Assembly: GCF_038502225.1 (NCBI RefSeq)
Contig: NC_091390.1
Span: forward strand, 11,430,727 to 11,494,726
From: Cherax quadricarinatus
Taxonomy: Eukaryota > Arthropoda > Malacostraca > Decapoda > Parastacidae
Direction of reading: 5' to 3'
DNA: 64,000 nt
In this document: piece after piece, positions 1 to 11,211 of the stretch
Numbering within the stretch: position 1 is the first letter of the stretch
Layout of the letters: each line of letters starts with the position of its first letter
Notes under the pieces: model-generated
Database searches by the model: none
Seen by the model: the letters and a program-made list of their open reading frames with translations, nothing else
What the model was told of the DNA's origin: nothing
Program-made: the position numbers and the translations under genes

Positions 1-1673
1 TTGTATACCTTGTACATGTACTTGTATACCTTGTACATGTACTTGTATACCTTGTACATGTACTGGTATACCTTGTACATGTACTTGTATGCCTTGTACA
101 TGTACTTGTATACCTTGTACATGTACTTGTTTACCTTGTACATGTACTTGTTTACCTTGTACATGTACTTGTATACCTTGTACATGTACTTGTATACCTT
201 GTACATGTACTTGTGTACCTTGTACATGTACACCTTGTACATGTACTTGTATACCTTGTACATGTACTTGTATACCTTGTACATGTACTTGTATACCTTG
301 TACATGTACATGTATACCTTGTACATGTACTTGTATACCTTGTACATGTATACCTTGTACATGTATACCTTGTACATGTACTTGTATACCTTGTACATGT
401 ACTTGTATACCTTGTACATGTACTTGTATACCTTGTACATGTACTTGTATGCCTTGTACATGTACTTGTATACCTTGTACATGTACTTGTATACCTTGTA
501 CATGTACTTGTTTACCTTGTACATGTACTTGTATACCTTGTACATGTACTTGTATACCTTGTACATGTACTTGTATACCTTGTACATGTATACCTTGTAC
601 ATGTACTTGTATACCTTGTACATGTACATGTATACCTTGTACATGTACTTGTATACCTTGTACATGTACTTGTATACCTTGTACATGTACTTGTATACCT
701 TGTACATGTATACCTTGTACATGTACTTGTATACCTTGTACATGTACTTGTATACCTTGTACATGTACTTGTATACCTTGTACATGTACTTGTATACCTT
801 GTACATGTACTTGTATACCTTGTACATGTACTTGTATACCTTATACATGTACTTGTATACCTTGTACATGTACTTGTATACCTTGTACATGTACTTGTAT
901 ACCTTGTACATGTACTTGTATACCTTGTACATGTACTTGTATACCTTGTACATGTACTTGTATGCTATGTACATGTACTTGTATACCTTGTACATGTACT
1001 TGTATACCTTGTACATGTACTTGTATACCTTGTACATGTACTGGTATACCTTGTACATGTACTTGTATACCTTGTACATGTACATGTATACCTTGTACAT
1101 GTACTTGTATACCTTGTACATGTACTTGTATACCTTGTACATGTACTTGTATACCTTGTACATGTACTTGTGTACCTTGTACATGTACTTGTATACCTTG
1201 TACATGTACTTGTATACCTTGTACATGTATACCTTGTACATGTACTTGTATACCTTGTACATGTACTTGTTTACCTTGTACATGTATACCTTGTACATGT
1301 ACTTGTATACCTTGTACATGTACTTGTATACCTTGTACATGTATTGTATACCTTGTACATGTACTGGTATACCTTGTACATGTACTTGTATACCTTGTAC
1401 ATGTACTTGTATACCTTATACATGTACTTGTATACCTTGTACATGTACTTGTATACCTTGTACATGTACTTGTATACCTTGTACATGTACTTGTATACCT
1501 TGTACATGTACTTGTATACCTTGTACATGTACTTGTATACCTTATACATGTACTTGTATACCTTGTACATGTACTTGTATACCTTGTACATTTACTTGTA
1601 TACCTTGTACATGTACTTGTATACCTTGTACATGTATACCTTGTACATGTACTTGTATACCTTGTACATGTAC
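1..1673. repeat. 21-bp satellite, block 1
   Basis: This is a tandem array running off the left edge of the window. The main unit is 21 bp (TTGTATACCTTG followed by TACATGTAC), mixed with a 15-bp form that lacks ACTTGT. The unit contains the palindrome GTACATGTAC. Both unit lengths are divisible by three and free of stops, so all frames read as long TLYMYLY-, IPCTCTC- or VYLVHVL-type peptides; these are not genes. Single-base variants (GTTTACC, GTATGCC, TACTGG, TATACATG) recur in the same order in later blocks. Confidence 0.97.
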
Positions 1674-1917
1674 GATTCCCGGCGGGTGGAAACATTCGAC
1701 ACGTTTCCTTACACCTATTGTCCTGTTCACCTAGCAGCAAATAGGTACCTGGGTGTTAGTCGACTGGTGTGGGTGGCATCCTGGGGGACAAGATTAAGGA
1801 CCCCAATGGAAATAAGTTAGACAGTCCTCGATGACGCACTGACTTTCTTGGGTTATCCTGGGTGGCTAACCCCCCGGGGTTAAAAATCCGAACGAAATCT
1901 TATCTTATCTTATCTTA
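1674..1917 (+). mobile_element. 5'-truncated tRNA-derived SINE, copy 1
   Basis: The copy begins abruptly at GATTCCCGGCGG, which matches the end of the box B region of the longer SINE at 12804-13046. It continues with the shared body segments AGGTACCTGGGTGTTAGTCG and ACTGGTGTGGGTGGCATCC, and ends in a CTTAT-repeat tail. Satellite sequence abuts both ends directly. It is nearly identical to the copies at 2945, 3757 and 4920, so it was most likely duplicated with the satellite and not inserted four times. Confidence 0.85.
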
Positions 1918-2944
1918 CTTGTATACCTTGTACATGTACTTGTGTACCTTGTACATGTACATGTATACCTTGTACATGTACTTGTATACCTTGTACATGT
2001 ACATGTATACCTTGTACATGTACTTGTATACCTTGTACATGTACTTGTATACCTTGTACATGTACTGGTATACCTTGTACATGTACTTGTATACCTTGTA
2101 CATGTACTTGTATACCTTGTACATGTACTTGTTTACCTTGTACATGTACTTGTATACCATGTACATGTACTTCTATACCTTGTACATGTACTTGTATACC
2201 TTGTACATGTACTTGTATACCTTGTACATGTACATGTATACCTTGTACATGTACTTGTATACCTTGTACATGTACTTGTATACCTTGTACATGTACTTGT
2301 ATACCTTGTACATGTACTTGTATACCTTGTACATGTACTTGTATACCTTGTACATGTACTTGTATACCTTGTACATGTACTTGTATACCTTGTACATGTA
2401 CTTGTATACCTTGTACATGTACTTGTGTACCTTGTACATGTACTTGTATACCTTGTACATGTACTTGTATACCTTGTACATGTATACCTTGTACATGTAC
2501 TTGTATACCTTGTACATGTACTTGTTTACCTTGTACATGTATACCTTGTACATGTACTTGTATACCTTGTACATGTACTTGTATACCTTGTACATGTACT
2601 TGTATACCTTGTACATGTATACCTTGTACATGTACTGGTATACCTTGTACATGTACTTGTATACCTTGTACATGTACTTGTATACCTTATACATGTACTT
2701 GTATACCTTGTACATTTACTTGTATACCTTGTACATGTACTTGTATACCTTGTACATGTACTTGTATACCTTGTACATGTACTTGTATACCTTGTACATG
2801 TACTTGTATACCTTATACATGTACTTGTATACCTTGTACATGTACTTGTATACCTTGTACATTTACTTGTATACCTTGTACATGTACTTGTATACCTTGT
2901 ACATGTATACCTTGTACATGTACTTGTATACCTTGTACATGTAC
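1918..2944. repeat. 21-bp satellite, block 2
   Basis: Same 21/15-bp satellite between SINE copies 1 and 2. The first roughly 30 units follow the same order of variants as block 3 (starting at 3189), showing that a long segment containing SINE plus satellite was duplicated. Confidence 0.97.
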
Positions 2945-3188
2945 GATTCCCGGCGGGTGGAAACATTCGACACGTTTCCTTACACCTATTGTCCTGTTCA
3001 CCTAGCAGCAAATAGGTACCTGGGTGTTAGTCGACTGGTGTGGGTGGCATCCTGGGGGACAAGATTAAGGACCACAATGGAAATAAGTTAGACAGTCCTC
3101 GATGACGCACTGACTTTCTTGGGTTATCCTGGGTGGCTAACCCCCCGGGGTTAAAAATCCGAACGAAATCTTATCTTATCTTATCTTA
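2945..3188 (+). mobile_element. 5'-truncated tRNA-derived SINE, copy 2
   Basis: This copy has the same 244-bp length and the same breakpoints as copy 1. It differs from copy 1 by very few bases (for example GGACCACAATGG against GGACCCCAATGG). It has the same CTTAT tail of three full repeats. Confidence 0.85.
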
Positions 3189-3756
3189 CTTGTATACCTT
3201 GTACATGTACTTGTGTACCTTGTACATGTACATGTATACCTTGTACATGTACTTGTATACCTTGTACATGTACATGTATACCTTGTACATGTACTTGTAT
3301 ACCTTGTACATGTACTTGTATACCTTGTACATGTACTGGTATACCTTGTACATGTACTTGTATACCTTGTACATGTACTTGTATACCTTGTACATGTACT
3401 TGTTTACCTTGTACATGTACTTGTATACCATGTACATGTACTTGTATACCTTGTACATGTACTTGTATACCTTGTACATGTACTTGTATACCTTGTACAT
3501 GTACATGTATACCTTGTACATGTACTTGTATACCTTGTACATGTACTTGTATACCTTGTACATGTACTTGTATACCTTGTACATGTACTTGTATACCTTG
3601 TACATGTACTTGTATACCTTGTACATGTACTTGTATTCCTTGTACATGTACTTGTATACCTTATACATGTACTTGTATACCTTGTACATGTACTTGTATA
3701 CCTTGTACATGTACTTGTATACCTTGTACATGTACTTGTATACCTTGTACATGTAC
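3189..3756. repeat. 21-bp satellite, block 3
   Basis: This is the shortest satellite block. Its first part repeats the variant order of block 2; it then joins SINE copy 3 at the same satellite/SINE junction. Confidence 0.97.
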
Positions 3757-3991
3757 GATTCCCGGCGGGTGGAAACATTTCGACACGTGTCCTTACACCT
3801 ATTGTCCTGTTTACCTAGCAGCAAATAGGTACCTGGGTGTTAGTCGACTGGTGTGGGTGGCATCCTGGGGGACAAGATTAAGGACCCCAATGGAAATAAG
3901 TTAGACAGTCCACGATGACGCACTGACTTTCTTGGGTTATCCTGGGTGGCTAACCCTCCGGGGTTAAAAATCCGAACGATATCTTATCTTA
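3757..3991 (+). mobile_element. 5'-truncated tRNA-derived SINE, copy 3
   Basis: This copy is 235 bp. It shares the GATTCCCGG breakpoint and has an extra T in ACATTTCGACACG, which it shares with copy 4. Its CTTAT tail is shorter than in copies 1 and 2. Copies 3 and 4 therefore form one subgroup and copies 1 and 2 another. Confidence 0.85.
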
Positions 3992-4919
3992 CTTGTATAC
4001 CTTGTACATGTACTTGTGTACCTTGTACATGTACTTGTATACCTTGTACATGTACTTGTATACCTTGTACATGTACTGGTATACCTTGTACATGTACTTG
4101 TATACCTTGTACATGTACTTGTATACCTTGTACATGTACTTGTATACCTTGTACATGTACTTGTATACCTTGTACATGTACTTGTATACCTTGTACATAC
4201 TTGTATACTTGTACATGTATACCTTGTACATGTACTTGTATACCTTGTACATGTACTTGTATACCTTGTACATGTACTTGTATACCTTGTACATGTACTG
4301 GTATACCTTGTACATGTACTTGTATGCCTTGTACATGTACTTGTATACCTTGTACATGTACTTGTTTACCTTGTACATGTACTTGTTTACCTTGTACATG
4401 TACTTGTATACCTTGTACATGTACTTGTATACCTTGTACATGTACTTGTGTACCTTGTACATGTACACCTTGTACATGTACTTGTATACCTTGTACATGT
4501 ACTTGTATACCTTGTACATGTACTTGTATACCTTGTACATGTACTTGTATACCTTGTACATGTACTTGTATACCTTGTACATGTATACCTTGTACATGTA
4601 TACCTTGTACATGTACTTGTATACCTTGTACATGTACTTGTATACCTTGTACATGTACTGGTATACCTTGTACATGTACTTGTATGCCTTGTACATGTAC
4701 TTGTATACCTTGTACATGTACTTGTATACCTTGTACATGTACTTGTTTACCTTGTACATGTACTTGTATACCTTGTACATGTACTTGTATACCTTGTACA
4801 TGTACTTGTATACCTTGTACATGTATACCTTGTACATGTACTTGTATACCTTGTACATGTACTTGTATACCTTGTACATGTATACCTTTTACATGTACTT
4901 GTATACCTTGTACATGTAC
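3992..4919. repeat. 21-bp satellite, block 4
   Basis: The order of variant units (TACTGG, GTATGCC, two GTTTACC units, GTGTACC, then a short unit) matches the start of block 1. A local defect near 4195-4215 contains a shortened TACATACTTG unit. Confidence 0.97.
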
Positions 4920-5154
4920 GATTCCCGGCGGGTGGAAACATTTCGACACGTTTCCTTACACCTATTGTCCTGTTTACCTAGCAGCAAATAGGTACCTGGG
5001 TGTTAGTCGACTGGTGTGGGTGGCATCCTGGGGGACAAGATTAAGGACCCCAATGGAAATAAGTTAGACAGTCCTCGATGACGCACTGACTTTCTTGGGT
5101 TATCCTGGGTGGCTAACCCTCCGGGGTTAAAAATCCGAACGAAATCTTATCTTA
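4920..5154 (+). mobile_element. 5'-truncated tRNA-derived SINE, copy 4
   Basis: Same breakpoints and shortened tail as copy 3. This is the last SINE copy before the satellite ends. Confidence 0.85.
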
Positions 5155-5930
5155 CTTGTATACCTTGTACATGTACTTGTGTACCTTGTACATGTACATG
5201 TATACCTTGTACATGTACTTGTATACCTTGTACATGTACTTGTATACCTTGTACATGTACTTGTATACCTTGTACATGTACTGGTATACCTTGTACATGT
5301 ACTTGTATACCTTGTACATGTACTTGTATACCTTGTACATGTACTTGTTTACCTTGTACATGTACTTGTATACCTTGTACATGTACTTGTATACCTTGTA
5401 CATGTATACCTTGTACATGTACTTGTATACCTTGTACTTGTACTTGTATACCTTGTACATGTACTTGTATACATTGTACATGTACTTGTATACCTTGTAC
5501 ATGTATTTGTATACCTTATACATGTACTTGTATACCTTGTACATGTACTTGTATACCTTGTACATGTACTTGTGTACCTTGTACATGTACTTGTATACCT
5601 TGTACATGTACTTGTATACCTTGTACATGTACTTGTATACCTTGTACATGTACATGTATACCTTGTACATGTACATGTATACCTTGTACATGTACTTGTA
5701 TACCTTGTACATGTACTTGTATACCTTATACATGTACTTGTATACCTTATACATGTACTTGTATACCTTGTACATGTACTTGTATACCTTGTACATGTAC
5801 TTGTATATCTTGTACATGTACTGGTATACCTTGTACATGTACTTGTATACCTTGTACATGTACTTGTATACCTTGTACATGTACTTGTATACCTTGTACA
5901 TGTACTTGTATACCTTGTACATGTACTGGT
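5155..5930. repeat. 21-bp satellite, block 5
   Basis: Final block of the satellite. Variants are more frequent here (TACTTGTACTTG, ATACATTG, GTATATCTTG). The array ends in TACTGGTAGTAAATAAAG at the edge of an ATT microsatellite. Confidence 0.97.
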
Positions 5931-5937
5931 AGTAAAT

Positions 5938-5982
5938 AAAGATTTATTATTATTATTATTATTATTATTTTAATTATTATTG
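5938..5982. repeat. ATT microsatellite
   Basis: A short ATT trinucleotide tract directly after the satellite, preceded by AATAAAGA. Confidence 0.9.
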
Positions 5983-7050
5983 TTCCAATCAGTGGTCATA
6001 TCACCGTGTTCCGTATTTCCATAATGTTCACTCTGATGTCAGGTTTCACCTTCACCTAACATGACTTCCTGGTCACTGAAGTCATATTCTCCGGCCCTGA
6101 GTGTGATTTTCATGGTATAATTCAACATTCACTTGAAAAACTAGTTGAGTCCCCGAGACAAATTTTCGAGACTTCCTTCACTGACTTGTTTGTTCGTGTT
6201 TTTCTCCCTCCAGTCCCGGAGTCTCCACTAATTTTTGAGTCAGGGATGTAAGATGACCCGTTTATTGTTGAAAATAAAAACCATATGGGTTGTGAAGTTT
6301 TAATTTGAGTTACATTCCGGATGGACCAGTTGATATGACAAGTTAGAAGTGAACTTCCACTTTAGTTAGAGTTGATATGACAAGTTAGAAGTGAACTTCA
6401 ATGTTAATGCAATAAGGAATCTTAGACCGAACTCAATCACTATTACTTTTATTAGTTTATATTTCCTTTATTCATTATTATATATTTGTATGATTTTAAT
6501 TATTTGTTAACACATCATCCGTTTCCCAGCTAGGTTGTGTCTTGTTAGACACTGTACTTCCCATCTCCAGGACTCAAGTCCGGCCTGCCGGTTTCCCTGA
6601 ATCCTTTCATAAATGTTACCTTGCTTACACTCCAACAGCACGTCAAGTTTTAAGTCATTTGTCTCCATTCACTCCTATCTAACACGCTCACGCATGCTTG
6701 CTGGAAGTCCAAGCCCTTTGCACACAAAACCTTCTTTACTCGCTCCCTCCAACCTTTCCTAGGCCGACCTCTAATCCGTCTTCCTGCCACTACAGATTTA
6801 TACACTCTCGAAGACATTCTGTTTTATTCCATCCTCTCTACTTGGCCGAACCACCTCAAGAACCCCTCCTCAATACCACCTCAACAACCCCTCCTCAGCA
6901 CCACCTCATCAACCCCACCTCAGCACCACCTCATCAACCCCACCTCAGCCCTCTGGATAATAGTTTTGGTAATCCCGCACCTCCTAACTTCCAAACTACG
7001 AATTCTCTGCATTATATTCACACCACACATTGCCCTCAAACACGACATCT
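5983..7050. other. No gene recognised
   Basis: This is AT-rich DNA without a convincing gene. The one visible feature is a 30-bp direct duplication beginning AGTTGATATGACAAG at 6328-6357 and 6370-6399. A 191-codon open frame at 6698-7273 is low-complexity Pro/Ser/Leu sequence that runs into the next minisatellite and matches no family I know. Confidence 0.6.
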
Positions 7051-7190
7051 CCACTGCCTCCAGCCTCCTCCTCCACTGCCTCCAGCCTCCTCCTCCACTG
7101 CCTCCAGCCTCCTCCTCCACTGCCTCCAGCCTCCTCCTCCTGCACTGCCTCCAGCCTCCTCCTCCTGCACTGCCTCCAGCCTTCTCCTCG
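7051..7190. repeat. 22-25-bp CT-rich minisatellite
   Basis: Tandem units CTGCCTCCAGCCTCCTCCTC plus CA or CTGCA, about six copies. The unit grows from 22 to 25 bp along the array. Both strands are open through it, but the sequence is low complexity. Confidence 0.9.
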
Positions 7191-7528
7191 TTACAACACT
7201 CACCACCCATGCTTCATGCCCATACAGGAGCGTTAGTATAACTTTATTCTCATACATTAATATTGTAATCTAGAGGAGCCCTGAAACTCTTAGCAATACA
7301 CTGTCTGAGGAACCGTCGAAAATCAGTTTTGATCCAAGGAAGGGGATCACAGGTCTCCTCACCGGCATCAAGAAATATCTATTGAAGAGAACACAGAAGC
7401 ACAAAATCAAAGAACGATCATTTCCCATAACTTTTCGCTCTATATACAGAGTTATCAATGACTTGATCAAATCTTTACACGAGAAAGAAGATTGAGACAC
7501 TTATGCAACATATGGGAATCTTTATTCA

Positions 7529-7563
7529 GGAAACGTTTCGCCACACAGTGGCTTCTTCAGTCC
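7529..7563 (-). ncRNA. Hammerhead-like ribozyme motif, class A
   Basis: Read on the minus strand: stem I GGA with UCC, core CUGAAGA (C3 and G8 present, A at position 7), stem II GCCAC/GUGGC with loop UGU, GAAA, then palindromic ACGU as stem III and U17. AATAAA follows. The core has one extra A before stem II. Confidence 0.7.
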
Positions 7564-7691
7564 AATACAAAGAGGAAGGCGTAAGGAGAGGAGGAGTATG
7601 AGGTAATCAGTCCCTCAACCTGGAGTCGATGTGTTCAGTCCATCAATCTTGTAGAATGTACAGCATAGGGCCGTAGACGTGGCTTATATAC

Positions 7692-8490
7692 TGTAGTGAG
7701 GTGACGTGAAGCAGATGGAGGCGGGGTCATAGTGGTACCATCCACTAGTCGAAGTAGTGAGGTGAGGTGAAGCAGGCGGAGGCGGGGTCATAGTGGTACC
7801 ATCCACTAGTCGAAGTAGTGAGGTGAGGTGAAGCAGGCGGAGGCGGGGTCATAGTGGTACCATCCACTAGTCGAAGTAGTGAGGTGAGGTGAAGCAGGCG
7901 GAGGCGGGGTCATAGTGGTACCATCCACTAGTCGAAGTAGTGAGGTGAGGTGAAGCAGGCGGAGGCGGGGTCATAGTGGTACCATCCACTAGTCGAAGTA
8001 GTGAGGTGAGGTGAAGCAGGCGGAGGCGGGGTCATAGTGGTACCATCCACTAGTCGAAGTAGTGAGGTGAGGTGAAGCAGGCGGAGGCGGGGTCATAGTG
8101 GTACCATCCACTAGTCGAAGTAGTGAGGTGAGGTGAAGCAGGCGGAGGCGGGGTCATAGTGGTACCATCCACTAGTCGAAGTAGTGAGGTGAGGTGAAGC
8201 AGGCGGAGGCGGGGTCATAGTGGTACCATCCACTAGTCGAAGTAGTGAGGTGAGGTGAAGCAGGAGGAGGTGAGGTCATAGTGGTACCATCCACTAGTCG
8301 AAGTAGTCAGGTGAGTTGAAGCAGGCGGAGGCGGGGTCATAGTGGTACCATCCACTAGTCGAAGTAGTGAGGTGAGGTGAAGCAGGAGGAGGTGAGGTCA
8401 TAGTGGTACCATCCACTAGTCGAAGTAGTCAGGTGAGTTGAAGCAGGCGGAGGCGGGGTCATAGTGGTACCATCCACTAGTCGAAGTAGT
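7692..8490. repeat. 61-bp minisatellite
   Basis: About 13 units of 61 bp containing GAGGTGAGGTGAAGCAGGCG, GAGGCGGGGTCATAGTGG and TACCATCCACTAGTCGAAG. Central units are identical; the last few alternate between GCGGAGGCGGGG and GAGGAGGTGAGG forms. The array lies inside a foldback element. Confidence 0.95.
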
Positions 8491-8582
8491 GGTCGGTTTT
8501 TCAAACCATTCATCACACACGAGAAAGAACTTTATCTCAAATGCTTTCGTATCTTGGGTCTTATATGTTGACGATATGTCCA

Positions 8583-8640
8583 TTTTTTTTTTTTTTTTTT
8601 TTGCCACTCTTGCCTTATAAACTAAAAAAAAAATTACGAA
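8583..8640. repeat. Poly-T and poly-A tracts
   Basis: A T20-like homopolymer at about 8583-8602 and an A-rich tract at about 8622-8631. A 63-codon minus-strand frame beginning with a poly-lysine run here is not a gene. Confidence 0.8.
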
Positions 8641-8693
8641 AATAAGTTGAAATCATTGGCTCTTAGTCATTGTTTGGGTTTGAGAAGGATTTA

Positions 8694-8752
8694 CCTAATA
8701 TGGGCCAGTAGGCCTGCTGCAGTGTTTCTCCTTTCTTATGTTCTTAAGTGCT
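8694..8752 (+). mobile_element. CR1-like retrotransposon 3' tail
   Basis: Contains ATGGGCCAGTAGGCCTGCTG, CAGTGTTTCTCC and TTCTTATGTTCTTA. This is the same 3' end as the longer CR1-like copy at 24657-25373, here only about 60 bp. Confidence 0.75.
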
Positions 8753-8828
8753 TATTACTGAACCCATTAACATGGTGATCCAAATGAAAAATAAGATAAA
8801 ATTATGTTAGAGTTTTTAACCTCGGAGG

Positions 8829-9035
8829 GTTAACCACCCACGATAAACCATACCATACGGGTGGGGCTTGAACTCGCGGTCAGTGTGTCTTAAAACTTCA
8901 GACCGCGAGTTCAAACCCCACCAGTGGTATGGTTTGTTTCCAATCGTGTCATTACGATTTTGTGAGTCACCCACGATAACCCAAGCAAGTCAGTGCAACA
9001 TCGGACTGTCTTATTTCCATTGTGGTCCTCAAAGT
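8829..9035. mobile_element. Inverted tRNA-like SINE heads
   Basis: Two opposed copies of a tRNA-like head: a minus-strand copy with GGGGCTTGAACTCGCGG and a plus-strand copy with GCGAGTTCAAACCCCACC (box B-like). The plus copy continues into the SINE body ATCGTGTCATTACG and GGACTGTCTTATTTCCATTG. It is a SINE foldback; no intact tRNA cloverleaf gene is present. Confidence 0.6.
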
Positions 9036-9039
9036 CATA

Positions 9040-9290
9040 AGAACATAAGAATGGAGCAACACTGCAGAAGGCCTACTGGCCCATGCGAGGCAGATCCTTA
9101 TCAAAACGGCCTCTACCCAAAGCTACCCAAGAAATAACTCCCGTACCCATTAACACCAATCAAACCCAGCCCCTCCCACTCATATATTTGTCCAGTCTCT
9201 TCTTAAAGCTACCCAAGGTCCTAGCCTCTATCACCCCACTGGGAAGACTGTTCCACGTATTCACAACTCTGTTAGAAAACCATAATAGAT
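9040..9290 (-). pseudogene. CR1-like retrotransposon 3' fragment
   Basis: On the minus strand this reads as the last part of a CR1-like ORF (HSVVNTWNSLPSGV-like residues, then EARTLGSFKKRLDKYMS) followed by the 3' UTR with GGGCCAGTAGGCCTTCTGC and TTCTTATGTTCTTATG. It lacks the catalytic reverse transcriptase motifs and is a 5'-truncated dead copy. Peptide residues are my reading and may contain frame errors. Confidence 0.7.
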
Positions 9291-9300
9291 AATTATTCTT

Positions 9301-9490
9301 CCAATTCCTGTAGTACCTTGAAGCTCAGTGGCCGAGCAGTCAGCTCATACCGGACGAGACTCAGACAAGTTTTTTTTTAACTCCTACTGGCCATGTTCGT
9401 CTAGCAGTAAATAGGTACCTACGAGTTAGTTCGTTGTTGTTGGTTACATTCTGGGAAACAGGATCTAAGAACTCTAGTGGGAATATGATA
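9301..9490 (+). mobile_element. Diverged SINE
   Basis: Contains a GCTCAGTGGCCGAGCAGTCAG box A-like start, a T-rich tract, then GTCTAGCAGTAAATAGGTAC and GGGAAACAGGATCTAAG. These correspond, with changes, to the body of the SINE copies at 1674-5154. Confidence 0.55.
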
Positions 9491-9614
9491 CAATGCTTGA
9501 TTCTTTTAAGGTAACACTGCATACACAGTGCTAGACATAAGCTGATGCTTATGTCTAGCACTGCGTATGCTTGATAAATTAGACACATGTGCAACTCTTG
9601 GGTATCTTTATTGA

Positions 9615-9649
9615 GGAAACGTTTCGCCACACAGTGGCTTCATCAGTCC
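9615..9649 (-). ncRNA. Hammerhead-like ribozyme motif, class A
   Basis: Minus strand: stem I GGA/UCC, core CUGAUGA, stem II GCCAC/GUGGC, GAAA, palindromic ACGU, U17, then AATAAA downstream. Confidence 0.75.
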
Positions 9650-9834
9650 ATACGTAGGAGAAACTTGAACAGGAGAAGAATGAGGTAATCAGTCCGTCAA
9701 CCTTGAGTCCATGTGTTCAGTCCATCAATCTTGAATAGAATTCTATTCAAGATTGATGGACTGAACACATCGACTCAAGGTTGAGGGACTGATTACCTCA
9801 TTCTCCTCCTGTTCTTCAAGATTCTCCTTTGTAT

Positions 9835-9869
9835 GGACTGATGAAGTCACTGTGTGGCGAAACGTTTCC
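9835..9869 (+). ncRNA. Hammerhead-like ribozyme motif, class A
   Basis: Plus strand: stem I GGA/UCC, core CUGAUGA, stem II GUCAC/GUGGC (one G-U wobble), GAAA, ACGU, U17. AATAAAGA starts three bases after stem I. Confidence 0.75.
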
Positions 9870-9941
9870 TCAATAAAGATACCCAAGAGTTGCACATGTG
9901 TCTAATTTATCAACATGTCGGTTCTCTGAACCATTCATCTA

Positions 9942-10724
9942 CTGCGTATGCTTAAACCATTAGCTCAGGTCGCAACTAGTGCCCCTTCATGCTTAACTGA
10001 TTGGATGTGTGGCATGCACTGAGTGGCACTTATATTCTACGTACATCGCACATAACCGCATTCCTACTTGTAATCTTAGTCCGCCTCAGGCATGGTTAGT
10101 CATTACTTGCCTGGATGTGTGTACCATCTTGGTACGAGACGGGCCTCTAGGTGCTGGGACAGTCTGATTATTTCAGAGGGACGATGACGTGGGTGAAGTT
10201 ACCTCCTATTTAAATGCATCCTGAATGTCAGTCCCTCGCATGCCTCGGGAGGGTTAACATAATATTTGATCTGGCTTCTCGTATGAGTGTGCTTCAGCTG
10301 GAGCACCGAAAGTGTTCTCATATTCTCTTAACTCTTCACTTTTATATTTAACTGGCCCAACCTATTGTACGTAGTGTATATAAGACACTTGTACAACATT
10401 TGAGTATATTAGTCCTCCTAGTGGGAAGCAAGTCAAAATTCACGACGCTCTTAACCACTACACCACACAATCCTACAAATATCATATACCTAACGAAACT
10501 AGGCACGTTTCATGATGCAAGGACATACGTTGGTCTGGCACCTCAGAACTGGTTTCACTCTACTCCTGTTTTATATACCAACCTTTATAATGAGTCCACA
10601 TATTAATGCAACCAGGAAAAAGCGGTATTTAAGCAATAACAAAGTGTGTTATTTCTTAAACACCACTTTAATCTCCTTTTACAGATTCTTCCAAACTCAT
10701 CCAATAATACTTGTAATTAAACCA
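9942..10724. other. No gene recognised
   Basis: Unique-looking sequence with no family match I can recognise. Open frames of 68 and 81 codons at 10400-10757 have ordinary composition but no domain, and are near chance length. Confidence 0.5.
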
Positions 10725-10806
10725 TACCCCCGGCCGGGATTGAACCCGCGGTCATAGAGTCTCAAAACTCCAGCCCGTCGCGTTAGCCACTAGACCAGCT
10801 AGCCAC
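10725..10806 (-). mobile_element. tRNA-like head of a SINE
   Basis: On the minus strand it shows box A-like TGGTCTAGTGGCTAACG and box B GGTTCAATCCC, then CGGCCGGGGGTATGG. The spacing resembles a tRNA, but the sequence TGAGACTCTATGACC between the boxes is the form shared by the SINE heads in this window, so I call it a SINE and not a tRNA gene. Confidence 0.65.
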
Positions 10807-11176
10807 AATAAGATTCATCCAACTAGGTATATTTCTACACCATAGGAAAGTTAGCACAGGCACCTCTGTGACCACAAATGCAAGTTTTTACAGACGAATC
10901 TCCAGCTAGCGTGGCCGTGACGAACTCTAGCTCAAGTCCCTTCACTGCCGTCAACATCGTGTCATTACGATTTCTTGAGTCATACTTGTAATTTCCTACA
11001 GGATCACCTACGTCAGGTGTATCACTGAAAAGAATAACCATGGCAACAGACACATGGCATCAGTTTAATGATCTTTAAAACCTCTCTATAACACCTTATC
11101 TTTCGTGATGAATGGTTTGAAAAACCGACAAGTTGAAGATTGAGACACTTATGCAGCATATGGGAATCTTTATTCA

Positions 11177-11211
11177 GGAAACGTTTCGCCACACAGTGGC
11201 TTCATCAGTCC
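11177..11211 (-). ncRNA. Hammerhead-like ribozyme motif, class A
   Basis: Minus strand: GGA/UCC stem I, CUGAUGA, GCCAC/GUGGC stem II, GAAA, ACGU, U17. Left arm of the palindrome. Confidence 0.75.

Larger units (their letters stand above)
7487..8512. mobile_element. Hammerhead-bearing foldback element containing a 61-bp array
   Basis: The left arm (7487-7690) is a minus-strand copy of the foldback family: end sequence, AATAAA complement, ribozyme core and the CAGTCCCTCAACCTGGAG body. The right end keeps only the terminal hairpin GGTTTTTCAAACC at 8495-8507 followed by ATTCATCAC. The interior has been replaced or expanded by the 61-bp minisatellite. The plus-strand ribozyme expected on the right arm is missing. 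Confidence 0.65.
9570..9941. mobile_element. Foldback element with two hammerhead motifs
   Basis: Two inverted arms meet at about 9739 around GAATTC. Each arm has the terminal ACACATGTGCAAC segment, AATAAA or its complement, a class A ribozyme motif, and the body CAACCTTGAGTC and CATCAATCTTGAATAG. The right end carries the terminal hairpin GGTTCTCTGAACC at 9920-9932. The arms are nearly perfect complements apart from a few substitutions. Confidence 0.8.

Noticed and set aside
1..1820. Tyr/Leu/Met- and Cys/Thr-rich open frames in the satellite
   Set aside because: The 21- and 15-bp units are divisible by three and stop-free in all frames; a cysteine-rich protein is not supported.
6698..7273. 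191-codon open frame
   Set aside because: Low-complexity Pro/Ser/His composition that merges into a CT-rich minisatellite; no domain.
10725..10806. Cellular tRNA gene
   Set aside because: Box A and B are present, but the same sequence recurs as a SINE head and no proper anticodon arm or acceptor pairing is evident.
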